A stretch of 15,715 nt of DNA from Actinomycetes bacterium (GTDB lineage Bacteria > Actinomycetota > Actinomycetes > Propionibacteriales > Propionibacteriaceae): assembly GCA_023432725.1 (NCBI GenBank), contig JAEYUH010000065.1, positions 1 to 15,715 on the forward strand, in the 5' to 3' direction. The notes below the pieces were generated by a model that had not been told where the DNA came from, searched no databases, and saw only the letters and a list, made by a program, of their open reading frames with translations. The first letter of the stretch is position 1, and the number at the start of each line of letters is the position of its first letter. Of this stretch, positions 14,989 to 15,715 are shown piece after piece. The position numbers and the translations under genes were made by a program.

Positions 14989-15232
14989 AGAACGCCCAAC
15001 GACTCGGGGGAGTCGCGGGAGGCACGACGCGCGTTCGCTCGGGAGGAGAGCCTGGGGCACGGGGGTGCCACCGGCGCGACGAGAGATCCCTGTCAGAGGG
15101 TGTGGGGTTCCGCTCCGATGCCCCTACTGTTCCGGGAGAACTGGCCGTTCGCTACCTGATTCGCTGCCGTTGGTGCTGCCGTTGGTCCTGAGACCGCTCT
15201 CACGGTGGTACCCCGTGGTCACCCGGACGGCG

Positions 15233-15715
15233 TCAGTCCGCGAAGGGGAGGTCGAGGCCGTCCCGCCAGCGCGTCGAACCCAGGTCGGCCACCACCAGGC
15301 GCTGGGTCGGCCGGGTCAATGCCACATAGAGGACGCGTTCCCCACCGGACGACTCCGCCACTATTTCGTCGGGGCTCAGGACCACCACGGCGTCGTACTC
15401 GAGGCCCTTCGCGCCCAGCGGGGAGACCAGCGCGAGCCGGTCGGCGACGGCCGCCAGGTTCGGCTGCCTCGCAGCCGCCTCGCGCAGCGCTGCAAGCCGC
15501 GAGGGCGGCGCGATCACGCCGATCGTGCCGGCCACCTGGCCGGCCAACTCGCCGACCTGCCTGTCGAGCCACTCGACAAGGGCGGGCTCGGCCGGCTCGG
15601 CGAGCAGCGGACGGATACCGGTCTCGCGGATCGCCCGCGGCAGGTCGGCGCCGGGGAAGGCCCGCTTGACAACGGGCGCGGCGACGTCGAACACCTCGGC
15701 GGGGCTGCGGTAGTT
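15233..15715 (-). CDS. C-terminal part of a superfamily I (UvrD/Rep- or HelD-type) helicase
   Basis: The last 160 residues of a helicase; the N-terminal part, with Walker A and B, lies beyond the window edge. The visible part begins at N-Y-R-S-P-A-E (motif IV type), continues through L-G-A-K-G-L-E-Y-D (about 101-108, motif V) and ends with L-Y-V-A-L-T-R-P-T-Q-R-L (129-140, motif VI, arginine finger), then a short tail DLPFAD. These are the 2A-domain ATPase motifs of UvrD-like enzymes. The short spacing between motifs and the VVVLSPDEI segment resemble HelD/HelR-type RNA polymerase recycling factors more than UvrD or PcrA, but the fragment is too small to decide. No clear terminator follows the stop; a 5-bp stem CGGAC/GTCCG (15224-15240) brackets it. 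Confidence 0.85.
   Translation of the reverse strand, partial: NYRSPAEVFDVAAPVVKRAFPGADLPRAIRETGIRPLLAEPAEPALVEWLDRQVGELAGQVAGTIGVIAPPSRLAALREAAARQPNLAAVADRLALVSPLGAKGLEYDAVVVLSPDEIVAESSGGERVLYVALTRPTQRLVVADLGSTRWRDGLDLPFAD

Larger units (their letters stand above)
14632..15232. other. 601-bp gene-free region with repeats, G-rich tract and hairpins
   Basis: This gap lies between metF (start, -) and the helicase gene (end, -). Open frames cross it on both strands, but they are low in complexity (Gly/Arg/Ser-rich), have no recognisable domain and no good ribosome binding site, so I call no gene. It holds the metF promoter at the left, a 165-bp palindromic repeat element (14722-14886), a G-rich tract (14924-14955), a 10-bp hairpin (14960-14988), and a small perfect hairpin CGACTC-GGGG-GAGTCG (15000-15015). 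The right part, 15016-15232, shows only weak hairpins such as GGCAC/GTGCC (15056-15069) and TGAGA/TCTCA (15189-15202). Confidence 0.6.

Noticed and set aside
14679..15191. A 170-codon open frame on the plus strand in the large intergenic region
   Set aside because: It runs through the palindromic repeat, the G-rich tract and the hairpins; the product is Gly/Arg/Ser-rich with no motif and no ribosome binding site. Repeat structure explains the sequence better.
15189..15240. Possible terminator after the helicase stop (TGAGA/TCTCA and CGGAC/GTCCG stems)
   Set aside because: Both stems are only 5 bp and there is no T-tract; one encloses the stop codon itself. Too weak to call.

Overview
The window is chromosomal DNA from a high-GC actinobacterium. 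The evidence is the codon bias, many GTG starts, several genes without ribosome binding sites, a class II (plant/mycobacterial-type) DAHP synthase, a PASTA-domain Ser/Thr kinase and an actinobacterial-type polyprenyl diphosphate synthase. The set NlpC/P60 - PlsC - AroG - PknB/PknL-like kinase - IdsA-like prenyltransferase - MetF occurs in the same order as in the Rv2190c-Rv2172c part of Mycobacterium tuberculosis (from memory), so the backbone is conserved. A propionibacterial-like lineage is plausible, but I cannot fix the genus.

Layout. Positions 1-3127 are a cell-envelope block: a partial lipoprotein (-), then a four-cysteine 85-aa protein, a secreted NlpC/P60 cell-wall hydrolase and a putative lipoprotein metallopeptidase (all +). 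A Ser-Asp-His alpha/beta hydrolase (-) meets the peptidase tail to tail and is divergent from a PlsC-type acyltransferase. From 3917 to 8993 the genes run on + with tight or overlapping junctions: plsC, aroG, threonine aldolase, aroE, aroK, aroQ. This gives shikimate-pathway steps 1, 3, 4 and 5; aroB, aroA and aroC are not in the window. A metallo-beta-lactamase-fold hydrolase with its own promoter follows and converges with a four-PASTA Ser/Thr kinase (-). Divergent from the kinase is a degenerate ThiE-like protein, which converges with a polyprenyl diphosphate synthase (-). Behind that lies metF (-). A 600-bp gene-free stretch then separates metF from the C-terminal end of a superfamily I helicase (-) at the right edge.

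The genes look like housekeeping: envelope maintenance and its kinase signalling, phospholipid and isoprenoid synthesis, aromatic amino-acid precursors and one-carbon metabolism. No phage, transposon, CRISPR, tRNA or rRNA was seen, and no clear novel multi-gene system. The most notable points are: a recurring promoter arrangement, a TANNNT -10 box placed 6-7 nt before the start codon at six genes, implying leaderless mRNAs; a 165-bp palindromic repeat element made of four copies of a ~24-bp motif with exact 51-bp spacing in each arm; a HX4E variant of the PlsC catalytic motif; a ThiE-like protein missing several active-site residues; and a C-terminal tail on the DAHP synthase.
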